Shown here one piece after another: positions 52,199-63,945 of a stretch of DNA of 64,000 bases. The stretch is taken from positions 66,147,612 through 66,211,611 of the forward strand of contig OY288253.1 of NCBI GenBank assembly GCA_958450325.1, given 5' to 3'. Under the pieces are notes generated by a model that saw nothing but the letters and a program-made list of their open reading frames with translations, made no database searches and was not told the DNA's origin. The position numbers and the translations under genes were made by a program. Position 1 is the first letter of the stretch, and every line of letters starts with the position of its first letter. The DNA is from Agrostemma githago. Lineage: Eukaryota; Streptophyta; Magnoliopsida; Caryophyllales; Caryophyllaceae.

Positions 52199-54790
52199 TG
52201 TGGACATGACATAGGTCCACCCCGACGCGGCCACGCGCGGGTTTTGGGGAGGCGAATGAATCTCCATGAGATGGTCAAATGGAAATTTAAATCGAAGTCG
52301 GAGTCGCCACCGAATTTTATGGTTATTCGGAACCGTTCGAGCCCACTCTATGTCATAGTGGGCCGTGTACAAAATACGGCCCATTTCCGATGTCAGAGTT
52401 TATTGGGCTCGTCCCTTTTGCATATCGATATAGATGCCGACTGGAGCGGTTAATCGTATATTGAATGACTCTCGTTGCCAATGGTTTCGGACATCCGGAA
52501 ACCACGGTTCTGAGTAAGGGGTGAGGGTACGTGTTGGGAAGTTCACTAAGAACACCCAACCCCGCCCGCACATTAGCGGCCTCTACTAGGATATCGAATG
52601 ACGTTTTAATGCGCGCGTTAGTAATACGATGAATGATATGCAAACATTGTTTTCCTAAGCATGTGAGGAATTGAATGGGTTGCTATGTCGTTTAATGCAT
52701 GAAAAATTAATTAACGTCAAAGTTGAATTTAACATGCGAGATTCGTTTTAGTATAATAAAACAAATGAAATAAAAAGGATGAATTTGCTACAAAACAAAC
52801 AAACGAGTTAGTATCGATTTGCAAATAATAATATAGCAAATAAAATAACGAAATCGAGAAAAAAATAAATATTAATCGAAATCTGAAAAATATCGTTGAA
52901 AAGAACGTTGTTTTGTATAAAAAAACGAAGTTCGAAAAATAATAAAAAAGACGGAAAAGGGCCGCGGCAAACAGCCAGCCGCGCGACTCGCCCGGGATGC
53001 CGGCGGGTCGCGTGGTGGCCTGTTTCGGGTCCGGTTTTCGAAAAACTCGAAGTTCGTATTAAATCGCGTATGAATATTGCATGATTCGTACTCGACTTAA
53101 TATTTTCGATATTCGTTATATTCGATAGTTGACTACGAAATCAGTATCGAATACTTAGAATAGTTTTAGAAAAGATGTTAATTTTAGAAATCGATCGAAG
53201 AATAAATAATAAAACGAACGAAAAAGTTGAAAAAAGAAGTCCCGGATTTCAGACTCGTGCGCGAGTCGCTCGGGCGTGGCACGACTCGCGTACGGGTCTG
53301 TCCGGTTTTTATTTTTGTTCGAAAAAAATGTTATTTTGATGAACCGCGTACAAATTATGAATTAACTTGTATTCGATCCATGTTTTCGATATTCGTCGTA
53401 TCCGATATTCGATTATGAAATCGATATCGAATATTCGGAATGAACTAAAAAAAAGGTTTTGAAAAAATTAGTTTGTTTTGAACAAAAGAAAAGAAAAGAA
53501 TTTTGAACGAAAAGATGTAACGATTTTTAATATCGTCGAAATCTTAATATAATTCTTTTTTGATACGATATTCGATTATAGAGAAATCGATATCGTATGT
53601 TTAAGAATATTCGTTATGAAAAATAGTTTTTCGTTAATAACGATATTAGAAAAAGAAAAAAAAACGACTCTTGACCCGTAAAAAAAAAAGACATGACGGA
53701 CGAAGAGGAGAAGAGGAGAGAAAGGAAGAAATCGGGTTTGATTACACCCTCAACCTACATGCTCTTGCTGACTCGGATCGGGACTCGTCGGAATGTGGCT
53801 AGGCACGGGAGTGTCGAGGCAACGTCGGTTGGGTTAGAGTGGTATGGTTTTGACGGGTGAAGGGTGTCGGATATCGGGACCGGTTTCCTTCGGGTTTTGG
53901 ATGTATTATCGGTTTCTCGATGTGTGTCGGGATGACAGAAAATTATTGCTGAAAATATCGTGTGTGTGTGTGAATTGTATTATTTTTCGGTAAAAATTGA
54001 TGTTGATAATTGATGGATGCAAGGGGCTATTTATAGGAAATTCCCGACCTTGACTTAGGAGAGTTTGACTACCGCTTAGGATAGGAAACGAGGGAATTTG
54101 AGGGAAATAAGAATTCCGCTTTCTTGTGGAGGAAGAAAGAGGATCTCGGCTGGTTTGCCACTGTTTTTGGGCTGTTTCGGCCGAGTGTTTTACACTCGGT
54201 CGGATGCTCGAATCGGTTTTTGAATAGGACTCCTGTTTGAGCTAGAATTACCGCTTGAGTAAGAAGCTGAGAGGAACGAGGATTCCGTTTTCTTGTGAGG
54301 GAAGAAAAGAGGAAAAAACCGGCTGACTCCTACTACTTGGCCGAGTGTTTCAACTTGGTTTAGTGTTTGAGTTGGTTCTCGGATAGGATTCCTACTCGGG
54401 ATCGAATTCTACCTTAAACGGAATTGTTTATTATTTTTTGTATGGCTGATTTTGTAGAGTTGGAGTCCGAATAGGACGTGTGGTATGTCACGGTCAGCCT
54501 ACGAGTTTCGGGAAATATCTTTGACCGGGTTTTGACTCGGTCGCTAAAAGACGGTTTTACCCCTGGTGTCGGATTCGACCCAAATTAGTGTTATTTGACT
54601 CGAAACGACCCACTGGGCCTGAATTTGAGGTTGGTTTTGTGAAATTTGTACTCCGTAAAATGCCTAGGCCAAATGTCCATCATTACGAGCCCATTTCCGA
54701 GTATGTCAAGGCACGTTAGCGTCCGATCATCATCGGGTGTTTGTCGGAAACTACTATAGACACTTGGCGGTCAAAATGTGGGTGTCTACA
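52199..54790 (-). repeat. 3' LTR of the Ogre-like element (2592 bp)
   Basis: Nearly identical to 60179-62771. It contains GC-rich and A/T-rich blocks and no meaningful ORF; the same short ORFs recur in both LTRs (for example at 52896-53084 and 60876-61064) only because the LTRs are copies. Confidence 0.9.
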
Positions 54791-54803
54791 GAGCCCCCAC
54801 TCT
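54791..54803 (-). other. Polypurine tract of the Ogre-like element
   Basis: The minus strand reads AGAGTGGGGGCTC directly before the 3' LTR. Confidence 0.75.
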
Positions 54804-56170
54804 GACTGAGGCTTGGACAGGGCGAAAGTCAGAGTAGCTACCAGGTCAATCAAGGATTAAAACCCGGTAGCTTCCGGTCGGGTCGTTTAAGGTCCATTAG
54901 ACCTGCGTGGAGGGCCCGCCGGCCATGGGCTAGAAATGTACCTGAACTGATGATGATAACTCCGTGGGGAATTGAACTCGTCGCATGAGACTTAAAATGG
55001 GCCTGTATGTGGGCTCATCTTGTTTAAATGCCGCTGGGGAGTTATGTGAATTGCGCTGTCATGATTTGTACCTGTATAAGTTACATAAAATTTTGCATGC
55101 AACACGTAGGCGAAACAAATATGACTCGCGCTGGGGAGTAAAAATGATTTTTGCTGTATTTTGAAATCGAAGTCCTGAAAGCAACTCACGTGCTAGGAAA
55201 TAGGTTTTCAAAATTTGAAAGAGGTGAAAAAGAAGTTTGCAGTTTAAATAGATTGAAATTTGACCTTGTCGAAAAGGATTTTTTTTTCAAATGGCTAAGT
55301 TTTTGCAAATTTGAAAAGAGAGGCATGTCGGCAGACTCGACTCTGGACGCGACAGGACGAGTTGACAGACACGACTGGACTCTAGAGAGGTTGGACCGTG
55401 ACTCGGTAGGGGGTGGGCCACCTAAGATGACAAGACTCTTAAGTTGCGCTATTCCGTAGCCTAGGCGAGTGACAACACGGTCGAATCCTCAGAATAGAAA
55501 GGATGTGCTATGGGGGGATTGCAATAGTCTGTAATGAGACCGTTTTGGCGTGACAGGACTTTTAGCAGTAACAATGCCGTAGTCTAGTGCTCTTCTGGAT
55601 TTTTGATTTTTGGGTACATTTCCAAAGTGGGCATTACCTCGAGTCCTGATAGATTCTTGTCCTCGGGTGAGCCGAGTACTAGGACATACTATAGAAAGGA
55701 GGCTAGATTTTGAAAGTATTTGGATCATGTGAGTGGATGGAGAACTTCTGCCTAGGAGAAGCCCCCAGAATGACAAAGCTAACTGTCGAGAACATGACAG
55801 TGTCGTGACCGGAATGATGGTGCTTTTTGAATGTGTGTCAATGTGAGTGGTTGTGCCTCTATTGAAAGGCTGCCTACGTATTCACGTGTGGTGAAATCAA
55901 ACCAAGCCGTAGTTCAGTGGATTGTGGTGCCTAGTTTATTAGGGCTTTGTGTGTAACTAGCCATAGCAATGGTGTAGGCTAGGTGCATTCCCAGTGATGT
56001 CTTGATCAAAGGGCTAGGATGGTTAGGATATTGATCCTGTGACTGTGAGCGTTCTCCGGGATAGCCCCCAGAGGTGGTGTGCACTATTTGGGCATGTTCT
56101 ATGCCGACCGCAAGTTGAGTTCCCGTGTTTGGGGTTGGTAACTGGTTTGAATGAGAAGAATTGGGATGGG

Positions 56171-56373
56171 ATTTTAACGAGTTCTGCTCTCGGGGATTTT
56201 AACGAGTTCTGCTCTCGGGGGTTTTTTACGAGTTCTGTTCTCGGGGATTTTAACGAGTTTTGCTCTCGGGGGGATTTGACGAGTTTTGCTCTCGGGGGGA
56301 TTTGACGAGTTTTGCTCTCGGGGGATTTTGACGAGTTTTGCTCTCGGGGGATTTGACGAGTTTTGCTCTCGGG
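56171..56373. repeat. Minisatellite, about 26-bp unit, roughly eight copies
   Basis: Units of the form GACGAGTTTTGCTCTCGGGG with T-rich spacers repeat head to tail inside the Ogre-like element. Unit length varies slightly. Confidence 0.9.
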
Positions 56374-57307
56374 TCTTTGTATAGTGATTGTGAATTTTGT
56401 TATGTAAAGGGGAAGTCGAGTAAAATGGCTCGAACTTTGATCAGGATAAGTTTTGATAATGCGAGATTTGATTTCCATGTCTGGCCCTAATGGTTAGGGG
56501 TATCCTATGGAGCTTGAATCCTCATTAATTCCGGGCTGTCTCTGGCCTGGGTCTCGGGAAGGTCTTGAGGGTTGTAATGTGGGAAGGCTAAATGTGGTGT
56601 TAGCTGACCAGCTTGATTGTCTCTCCCTTATTGGATGGTACGAGTATTGATAATTTTGAATTGATCGTTTTCACTACGGTCATGGTTTTTTGAATATTTT
56701 TTGGTTGACCTCTTAGCCCCGGTCTCGGGATTCTTCATTTGGATTGACCGCTTAACCTCGGTCATGGGTGCCTCTTTTTTTTTGATAATGGCATGCTTTT
56801 TTGTTTTGGCCTTTTGCTTTTTCTTGGATTGGACTTCTGATTTTTTTTTGTCCAGTTTTTTCCTTTTTTTTTGTTGGCCAGACTAACACCTAAGGTAGGG
56901 ATCGGTTAGTGTTATTGGATGGGTGTTTTATTGTGGGAAATGGGCTTGCCTCCCGTCTTTAACCCAAACTAGGAGATTACCTAGATTTGTCATAGGATTC
57001 GATACCGCTCCTGCTAAGGGTAGTTATGTGGTTTTCTATACCAGACATGCATGGAATAGGTAAAAGGAAAACACGGGCTCGGTTTCCTGCTGTCATTATA
57101 GATGTGCCTATAATAGTCACGTGCGTGTGCTCACAGTGTATGACGGTGTTCATCATGTTCTCGGAAACACATAAGGAAAGTATATATGAGAAATAGAAAA
57201 GCTGATTTTATTGAATTTTGAAAAAGAGGACAGAATACAATTGACTCTGACTCTGACTTTGAAGTTGAAATAAATAGTATATCCTAGACTCGGACTCAAA
57301 CTTGGAC

Positions 57308-57985
57308 TTAAATCAAATCCGGATTCTCGGATGCATGAGAGGTAGATTGGATGCTTTGGTCATCGGGCCCTGTATAGTCCATGAGGGGCTTTGCAAGTGA
57401 CAAAGTTTCCAAAACGGGAGTTTTCCCGGCATCGAGGAAGTCTTGAATGAGGTGTTTCAGTTTCCAGCACCGTTCTGTATCGTGTCCCCTCCCTCTGTGG
57501 AATTTGCAGTAATGCTCGCCGTTCCATGCTTTGGAGCGTTTTTCCAAAGGTGGGTCGGCTGTTGGGCCTATAGGTAGTATTAGGCCCTTCGGAACCAATT
57601 TCTGGAAAGCAACGGTGTAGGACATATCCAGGTGGGTAAATGTCCTTCCCTTTGACTGGTTCTTGATTTTTGGAGAGGTGACTTGAGGGTTACCTCTCTC
57701 GGCCTCGCCATCTTGAGGGTATCGGACAGTTTCGTAAGAGTGTTCACCTTTCAAATGGCTCGGTTGGGTGATAGGCTGTCTTACCCGTTCTAGTTGTGTT
57801 AGACGGGATCGAGTTCTTACAAGGTCTTCTTCGATGGTGGTCACCCTGGCATTTAGGTTATCTAGGGCGATATTGATTTTTGAGAAGATATTGTTAATGG
57901 AGCAAGATAGCATAAGCATGCTTCCTTGGATATCCCCTTTTTCGACGGTGCGAGATTTGTTGTGGTTTGGTAGTGTCTCGTTCAT
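57308..57985 (-). CDS. gag-like ORF of the Ogre-like element (225 aa)
   Basis: It opens with MNETLPNHNKSR, continues through a coiled-coil-like segment (LDNLNARVTTIEEDLVR) and has the sequence YCKFHRGRGHDTERCWKLK, the C-x-x-H...H-x-x-x-x-C segment typical of Tat/Ogre gag proteins. It is much shorter than a full Ogre gag: the central capsid domain appears to be missing. No pol frame follows. The ORF is the only coding sequence I can support in the element's interior. Confidence 0.75.
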   Translation of the reverse strand: MNETLPNHNKSRTVEKGDIQGSMLMLSCSINNIFSKINIALDNLNARVTTIEEDLVRTRSRLTQLERVRQPITQPSHLKGEHSYETVRYPQDGEAERGNPQVTSPKIKNQSKGRTFTHLDMSYTVAFQKLVPKGLILPIGPTADPPLEKRSKAWNGEHYCKFHRGRGHDTERCWKLKHLIQDFLDAGKTPVLETLSLAKPLMDYTGPDDQSIQSTSHASENPDLI

Positions 57986-58819
57986 AGGGTCCCTGATCGG
58001 AAGAAATGACAGGTGTTAGAACTCGCCTGAACTCGGTTTTGCGCAAATGCAAGAGAGAGAGTCAAACTAGGTACGGCCCGGGGGCGGGAATGACTAAGAT
58101 TCTATGACCGGGCTACTTAAATGTTAATCCAGACAAAGTAACGACTGTGACCTAGACTCGACCACGAGACTCGAGCTGTACAAGGATAAGTCCGAAAATG
58201 GGGCGACCGTATTTGACCGTGCCATGTGCTTGGACCAACCGTGGTGACCTAACCCTAGGTGACCCGAATATTCGTAGCGTGGGTACGACTCGAAGAAGGC
58301 ATCATAAGGACGCCGGTGTAGGATGAATGTAGGGTACTCTCTAGGGTAACCGTGGTTGACTGCTCGGGTGGAGGACAACCCCCTGAGTAAGGCTAGAGAC
58401 TCAGATGGTGTGACATCTAAGTGACTCGAAAGTGGGATACGTGAGACAACTCGTGCAAGACATGACCCTTAGAGCAACCGTGATTAATCGCTCTGCTGAA
58501 GGGTAGCCCCCGAGTGGGGAAAAGCCTGAAAGGGAAATGACTCGGAAAGGACACCTAGACGGGTGACTCGTGAAAGGTGGGCCTCCCTTAGGATCCAACG
58601 CTGTGGGTTGGACCCTGCCCGGAGGAAGGTTCATGTGGGACATTCCGAGACTTTAGACTCGATTGTGTAAACTGGGCCAACCTTTGTAGGAGTATGTCCT
58701 ACGTAGGTGGGCTTTGCCTTAGTCAAATAAGGCGGACTGGGATAGGGAGGAAACTCGTGATATGAGATCGACGGAGTTTCGACGCTAAAGACTTTAACGA
58801 CTTATGACATGACCCGACA

Positions 58820-59790
58820 CTGCTAAATACGGGAAGTCCTAAGAAGAGGAAGGTTTTGAAAAGGGGATTCTTTTGGAAAATCCGAGAAGTCTCGGTGGAT
58901 GGCCCAATTTTTCGAAAAAAACGGAAAAGTGCATCGGGCCATAATTTTGAAAGTTCGAGAAAAAAATCGAGTTTTGAAATGGGCAGAATACCGACTGGAA
59001 AATAGGCTACTTTGAGTCAAATCGTGAATCCTAATTTTGGTAGCATTCCGGGGTTTTGAAAAGTTGAATATTTGGAATTTTGAAACTTGAGTATCGAAAA
59101 AAGGAATTTCCGACAATTTGAAAATTGAAGATGAGATCCTGAAGATTTGAAAATCGAAAAAACGGCATCTCGAAGATTTGAAAATTAAAAAAATGGCATC
59201 TCGAAGATTTTGAAAATCGGAACTGGTATCTCGAAAATTTTAAAATCGAAATTGAATTTTGAAAATTCGAAAATCGAATGGTGGATCGGAAATTTGAATT
59301 TTGAAATGGGCAGCATGCCGGCTAGAAAATAAGCTTGTTTTGAGTCAAATCTTAAGTCTAAATTTCGGCAGCTTTCCGATCTTTTTAAAATTTGAATATT
59401 TTTGAAAAGATGCATTTTTTGAATTTCGGAATTGAAGATGAATTTCCGAAAATTTGAAAATCGAAAACAGGATCCCGACTCTTAAAATCGGCAAAAATGT
59501 CATCGGGCTTGAATTTTTTTGAAAAGTCAGAAATTTTGAATTTTTGAAAGCCCGAAGAGAAATTCGGTTGATGGCCCGGTTTTGTTCGAAAGAGAAAAAA
59601 AAAAAAAAAAAAAACGGAAATCGAACCGGGCGACGGTTTTGCAAGTTCGAAAATAGTTTCGAGTTTTAAATTGGGCATAATACCGGCTAGAAAAAGGGCT
59701 ATTTTGAGTAAAATCGTAAATCCTAAATTCGGTATTTGACCCGAGTTTTGAAATCCTAAATTGGATAAATGACGGTTTTGAAAAAGATGA
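58820..59790. repeat. Degenerate A/G-rich repeat block in the Ogre-like element
   Basis: Motifs such as GAAGATTTGAAAATCG, TTTTGAAAATCG and AATTTCGGAATT recur, and a longer unit including ATACCGGCTAGAAAA and GAGTCAAATCGTGA-like text occurs at about 58985, 59312 and 59680, so there may be a larger repeat of roughly 330-370 bp. It lies in the 5' leader, between primer site and gag. Confidence 0.65.
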
Positions 59791-60157
59791 TGTGGATCAA
59801 GTAGCACGTAGTCATGGAAACAGTATAATGACGCCATGTATGCTCTTAATCTAAGTCTCGGTCAGTCTGTAAGGGTCTATACCAGTGTACACAGCTTATC
59901 AAGAATCGGGGCGGACTCCCTAACTCGAGTTGAGATTAGGACATGCCGTAAAACCCATATGAATCGGCTAATGGACACCTTTGACATAACCAGTTTGGAC
60001 TATATCAACGGTATAGTGGGACGTCGGTCACGAGTACCGGCCCGGGAAAGTGGGGTTATGCATGAACCGTAAAACTAAAACGCGCATTGTACTAGTCAAA
60101 CGATTTCTATTCGAGTCTCACCCTGAGGACACTGAAGGTTATTAACTCATCAGAAAA

Positions 60158-60175
60158 TCCCCAGCGGAGTCGCCA
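60158..60175 (-). other. Primer binding site of the Ogre-like element
   Basis: The minus strand reads TGGCGACTCCGCTGGGGA just inside the right LTR. This form is usual in Ogre/Tat elements, where it pairs with tRNA-Arg (from memory of that group). Confidence 0.75.
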
Positions 60176-60178
60176 AAT

Positions 60179-62771
60179 TGTGGACATGACATAGGTCCAC
60201 CCCGACGCGGCCACGCGCGGGTTTTGGGGAGGCGAATGAATCTCCATGAGATGGTCAAATGGAAATTTAAATCGAAGTCGGAGTCGCCACCGAATTTTAT
60301 GGTTATTCGGAACCGTTTGAGCCCACTCTATGTCGTAGTGGGCCGTGTACAAAATACGGCCCATTTCCGATGTCAGAGTTTATTGGGCTCGTCCCTTTTG
60401 CATATCGATATAGATGCCGACTGGAGCGGTTAATCGTATATTGAATGACTCTCGTTGCCAATGGTTTCGGACATCCGGAAACCACGGTTCTGAGTAAGGG
60501 GTGAGGGTACGTGTTGGGAAGTTCACTAAGAACACCCAACCCCGCCCGCACATTAGCGGCCTCTACTAGGATATCGAATGACGTTTTAATGCGCGCGTTA
60601 GTAATACGATGAATGATATGCAAACATTGTTTTCCTAAGCATGTGAGGAATTGAATGGGTTGCTATGTCGTTTAATGCATGAAAAATTAATTAACGTCAA
60701 AGTTGAATTTAACATGCGAGATTCGTTTTAGTATAATAAAACAAATGAAATAAAAAGGATGAATTTGCTACAAAACAAACAAACGAGTTAGTATCGATTT
60801 GCAAATAATAATATAGCAAATAAAATAACGAAATCGAGAAAAAAATAAATATTAATCGAAATCTGAAAAATATCGTTGAAAAGAACGTTGTTTTGTATAA
60901 AAAAACGAAGTTCGAAAAATAATAAAAAAGACGGAAAAGGGCCGCGGCAAACAGCCAGCCGCGCGACTCGCCCGGGATGCCGGCGGGTCGCGTGGTGGCC
61001 TGTTTCGGGTCCGGTTTTCGAAAAACTCGAAGTTCGTATTAAATCGCGTATGAATATTGCATGATTCGTACTCGACTTAATATTTTCGATATTCGTTATA
61101 TTCGATAGTTGACTACGAAATCAGTATCGAATACTTAGAATAGTTTTAGAAAAGATGTTAATTTTAGAAATCGATCGAAGAATAAATAATAAAACGAACG
61201 AAAAAGTTGAAAAAAGAAGTCCCGGATTTCAGACTCGTGCGCGAGTCGCTCGGGCGTGGCGCGACTCGCGTACGGGTCTGTCCGGTTTTTATTTTTGTTC
61301 GAAAAAAATGTTATTTTGATGAACCGCGTACAAATTATGAATTAACTTGTATTCGATCCATGTTTTCGATATTCGTCGTATCCGATATTCGATTATGAAA
61401 TCGATATCGAATATTCGGAATGAACTAAAAAAAAGGTTTTGAAAAAATTAGTTTGTTTTGAACGAAAAGAAAAGAAAAGAATTTTGAACGAAAAGATGTA
61501 ACGATTTTTAATATCGTCGAAATCTTAATATAATTCTTTTTTGATACGATATTCGATTATAGAGAAATCGATATCGTATGTTTAAGAATATTCGTTATGA
61601 AAAATAGTTTTTCGTTAATAACGATATTAGAAAAAGAAAAAAAAACGACTCTTGACCCGTAAAAAAAAAAGACATGACGGACGAAGAGGAGAAGAGGAGA
61701 GAAAGGAAGAAATCGGGTTTGATTACACCCTCAACCTACATGCTCTTGCTGACTCGGATCGGGACTCGTCGGAATGTGGCTAGGCACGGGAGTGTCGAGG
61801 CAACGTCGGTTGGGTTAGGGTGGTATGGTTTTGACGGGTGAAGGGTGTCGGATATCGGGACCGGTTTCCTTCGGGTTTTGGATGTATTATCGGTTTCTCG
61901 ATGTGTGTCGGGATGACAGAAAATTATTGCTGAAAATATCGTGTGTGTGTGTGAATTGTATTATTTTTCGGTAAAAATTGATGTTGATAATTGATGGATG
62001 CAAGGGGCTATTTATAGGAAATTCCCGACCTTGACTTAGGAGAGTTTGACTACCGCTTAGGATAGGAAACGAGGGAATTTGAGGGAAATAAGAATTCCGC
62101 TTTCTTGTGGAGGAAGAAAGAGGATCTCGGCTGGTTTGCCACTGTTTTTGGGCTGTTTCGGCCGAGTGTTTTACACTCGGTCGGATGCTCGAATCGGTTT
62201 TTGAATAGGACTCCTGTTTGAGCTAGAATTACCGCTTGAGTAAGAAGCTGAGAGGAACGAGGATTCCGTTTTCTTGTGAGGGAAGAAAAGAGGAAAAAAC
62301 CGGCTGACTCCTACTACTTGGCCGAGTGTTTCAACTTGGTTTAGTGTTTGAGTCGGTTCTCGGATAGGATTCCTACTCGGGATCGAATTCTACCTTAAAC
62401 GGAATTGTTTATTATTTTTTGTATGGCTGATTTTGTAGAGTTGGAGTCCGAATAGGACGTGTGGTATGTCACGGTCAGCCTACGAGTTTCGGGAAATATC
62501 TTTGACCGGGTTTTGACTCGGTCGCTAAAAGACGGTTTTACCCCTGGTGTCGGATTCGACCCAAATTAGTGTTATTTGACTCGAAACGACCCACTGGGCC
62601 TGAATTTGAGGTTGGTTTTGTGAAATTTGTACTCCGTAAAATGCCTAGGCCAAATGTCCATCATTACGAGCCCATTTCCGAGTATGTCAAGGCACGTTAG
62701 CGTCCGATCATCATCGGGTGTTTGTCGGAAACTACTATAGACACCTGGCGGTCAAAATGTGGGTGTCTACA
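60179..62771 (-). repeat. 5' LTR of the Ogre-like element (2593 bp)
   Basis: Copy of 52199-54790. Differences visible by eye include single bases at 60317, 60334, 61261, 61819, 62353 and 62744, and one extra base near 61464. Confidence 0.9.
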
Positions 62772-62776
62772 AATGG

Positions 62777-63945
62777 AAGTAGCAATGCTATGAGACGACG
62801 ATGTTCCAAGTTCAATGAATGGATAGAGAGCAATGATTGGTTGGAACTCGACTACACTGGACCAGATTTTACATGGTCGAGGGGAAATATCTCGGAAACT
62901 AGGCAATGGGCGCGTCTAGACCGCGCACTCTGCAACTCGGCGCATGGCATCTCTTATATACGAAGGGTTCTCTGCGACACCTGGTACAGAACCAATCGGA
63001 TCACTGTCCACTCATGGTCAATACCACTGGTTTTGCCCCCATACCTCAAATAAATCGACCATTTAGATTCCAAGCAGCTTGGATGTGTCATAACAAATTC
63101 TCGAAGCTTGTGTCGAGTCACTGGAAAAATGATCAACCCTTCTCCCCCTTCATCCATCGGTTCGCGGATGAGCTTCAGGCATAAAATAAAACCATATTCC
63201 ATAACATTTTTGAAAGAAAAAGAAGTTTACAAAGGAGATTACTTGATATACAGACCAAAATATCAAGAGGAGGTCCGCCACACCTTCTAAAACTCGAAAG
63301 CAAACTCAAAGTTGAACTTCATAAAACCCTTCAAGAGGAAGAATTGCTTTGGTTTCAGAAATCGCGTATGGAAGCCATCAGTGATGGAGACTACAATACT
63401 CGTTTTTTCATTTAAGCACTATCGTACGCCGCAAACATAACCGAATCGAAGGCCTTCAGGACAGCAATGGGTCATGGGTTTGGAATAATGAGGAGGTAAA
63501 AAAACATGGTGGTATCTTATTTCAAGACATTATTTGCAGGTCCTACTGCTCCGGGTAGCATGGAAATGCTCACATTGGTATTTCCCAAGAGCTTACGTTC
63601 CGGGAACGAGTCGAGTTGAACCGTGACTATACCATAACAGAAATCCAGGGGGCGCTTAGTCAATTGTCTCCGTATCGTGCCCCGGGACCTGATGGCTTTC
63701 AAGCCTTGTTCTATCAAACCCAATGGCAAACCGTTTCTCCAAGCTTGTGCAAACTCGTCCTGGAAGCGCTCCACGACTAGGCTTTCCCGTCGGACCTTGG
63801 CGAGACGTTTCTAGCACTTATTCCGAAAGTGGATCACCCGCACTCGGTCACACAATTCAGACCAATTGGCCTTTGTAATGTCTCGTACAAAATTATCACT
63901 AAATTGCTCATTAACAGACTCAAACGAGTTTTGCCTATTGTTGCG
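62777..63945 (+). pseudogene. Second LINE continued: endonuclease end and reverse transcriptase start
   Basis: It continues the LINE interrupted at 52198: FNEWIESNDWLELDYTGPDF, TWSRGNISETRQWARLDRAL, then in other frames RPFRFQAAWMCH, APGPDGFQALFYQTQW, LALIPKVDHPHS and FRPIGLCNVSYKIITKLL. Several frameshifts and stops are present, so it is non-functional. The RT stops abruptly at about 63945, before its catalytic motifs. Confidence 0.83.

Larger units (their letters stand above)
52199..62771 (-). mobile_element. Non-autonomous Ogre/Tat-like LTR element with only gag (TR-GAG type), 10.6 kb
   Basis: Two long LTRs (52199-54790 and 60179-62771) flank a 5.4-kb interior. A 5-bp duplication AATGG (52194-52198, 62772-62776) flanks the whole. 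On the minus strand the LTR begins TGTAGACACCCAC and ends in CA. The primer site lies beside the right LTR and the purine tract beside the left, so the element runs right to left. The LTRs differ by about six substitutions and one indel by eye, implying a young insertion. The interior has a gag-like ORF and tandem repeats but no protease, RT, RNase H or integrase, so it depends on another element. It sits inside a LINE. Confidence 0.88.

Noticed and set aside
52896..53084. Short ORFs repeated at 8-kb spacing (52896/60876, 53227/61207, 52353/60303)
   Set aside because: The duplication is the LTR pair of the Ogre-like element; the ORFs have no motif and are not genes.
56023..56478. 151-codon minus-strand ORF with repeated Ser/Pro/Arg/Glu peptide
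   Set aside because: It is simply the minisatellite translated; no retroviral or host domain is visible, so it is not listed as a gene.
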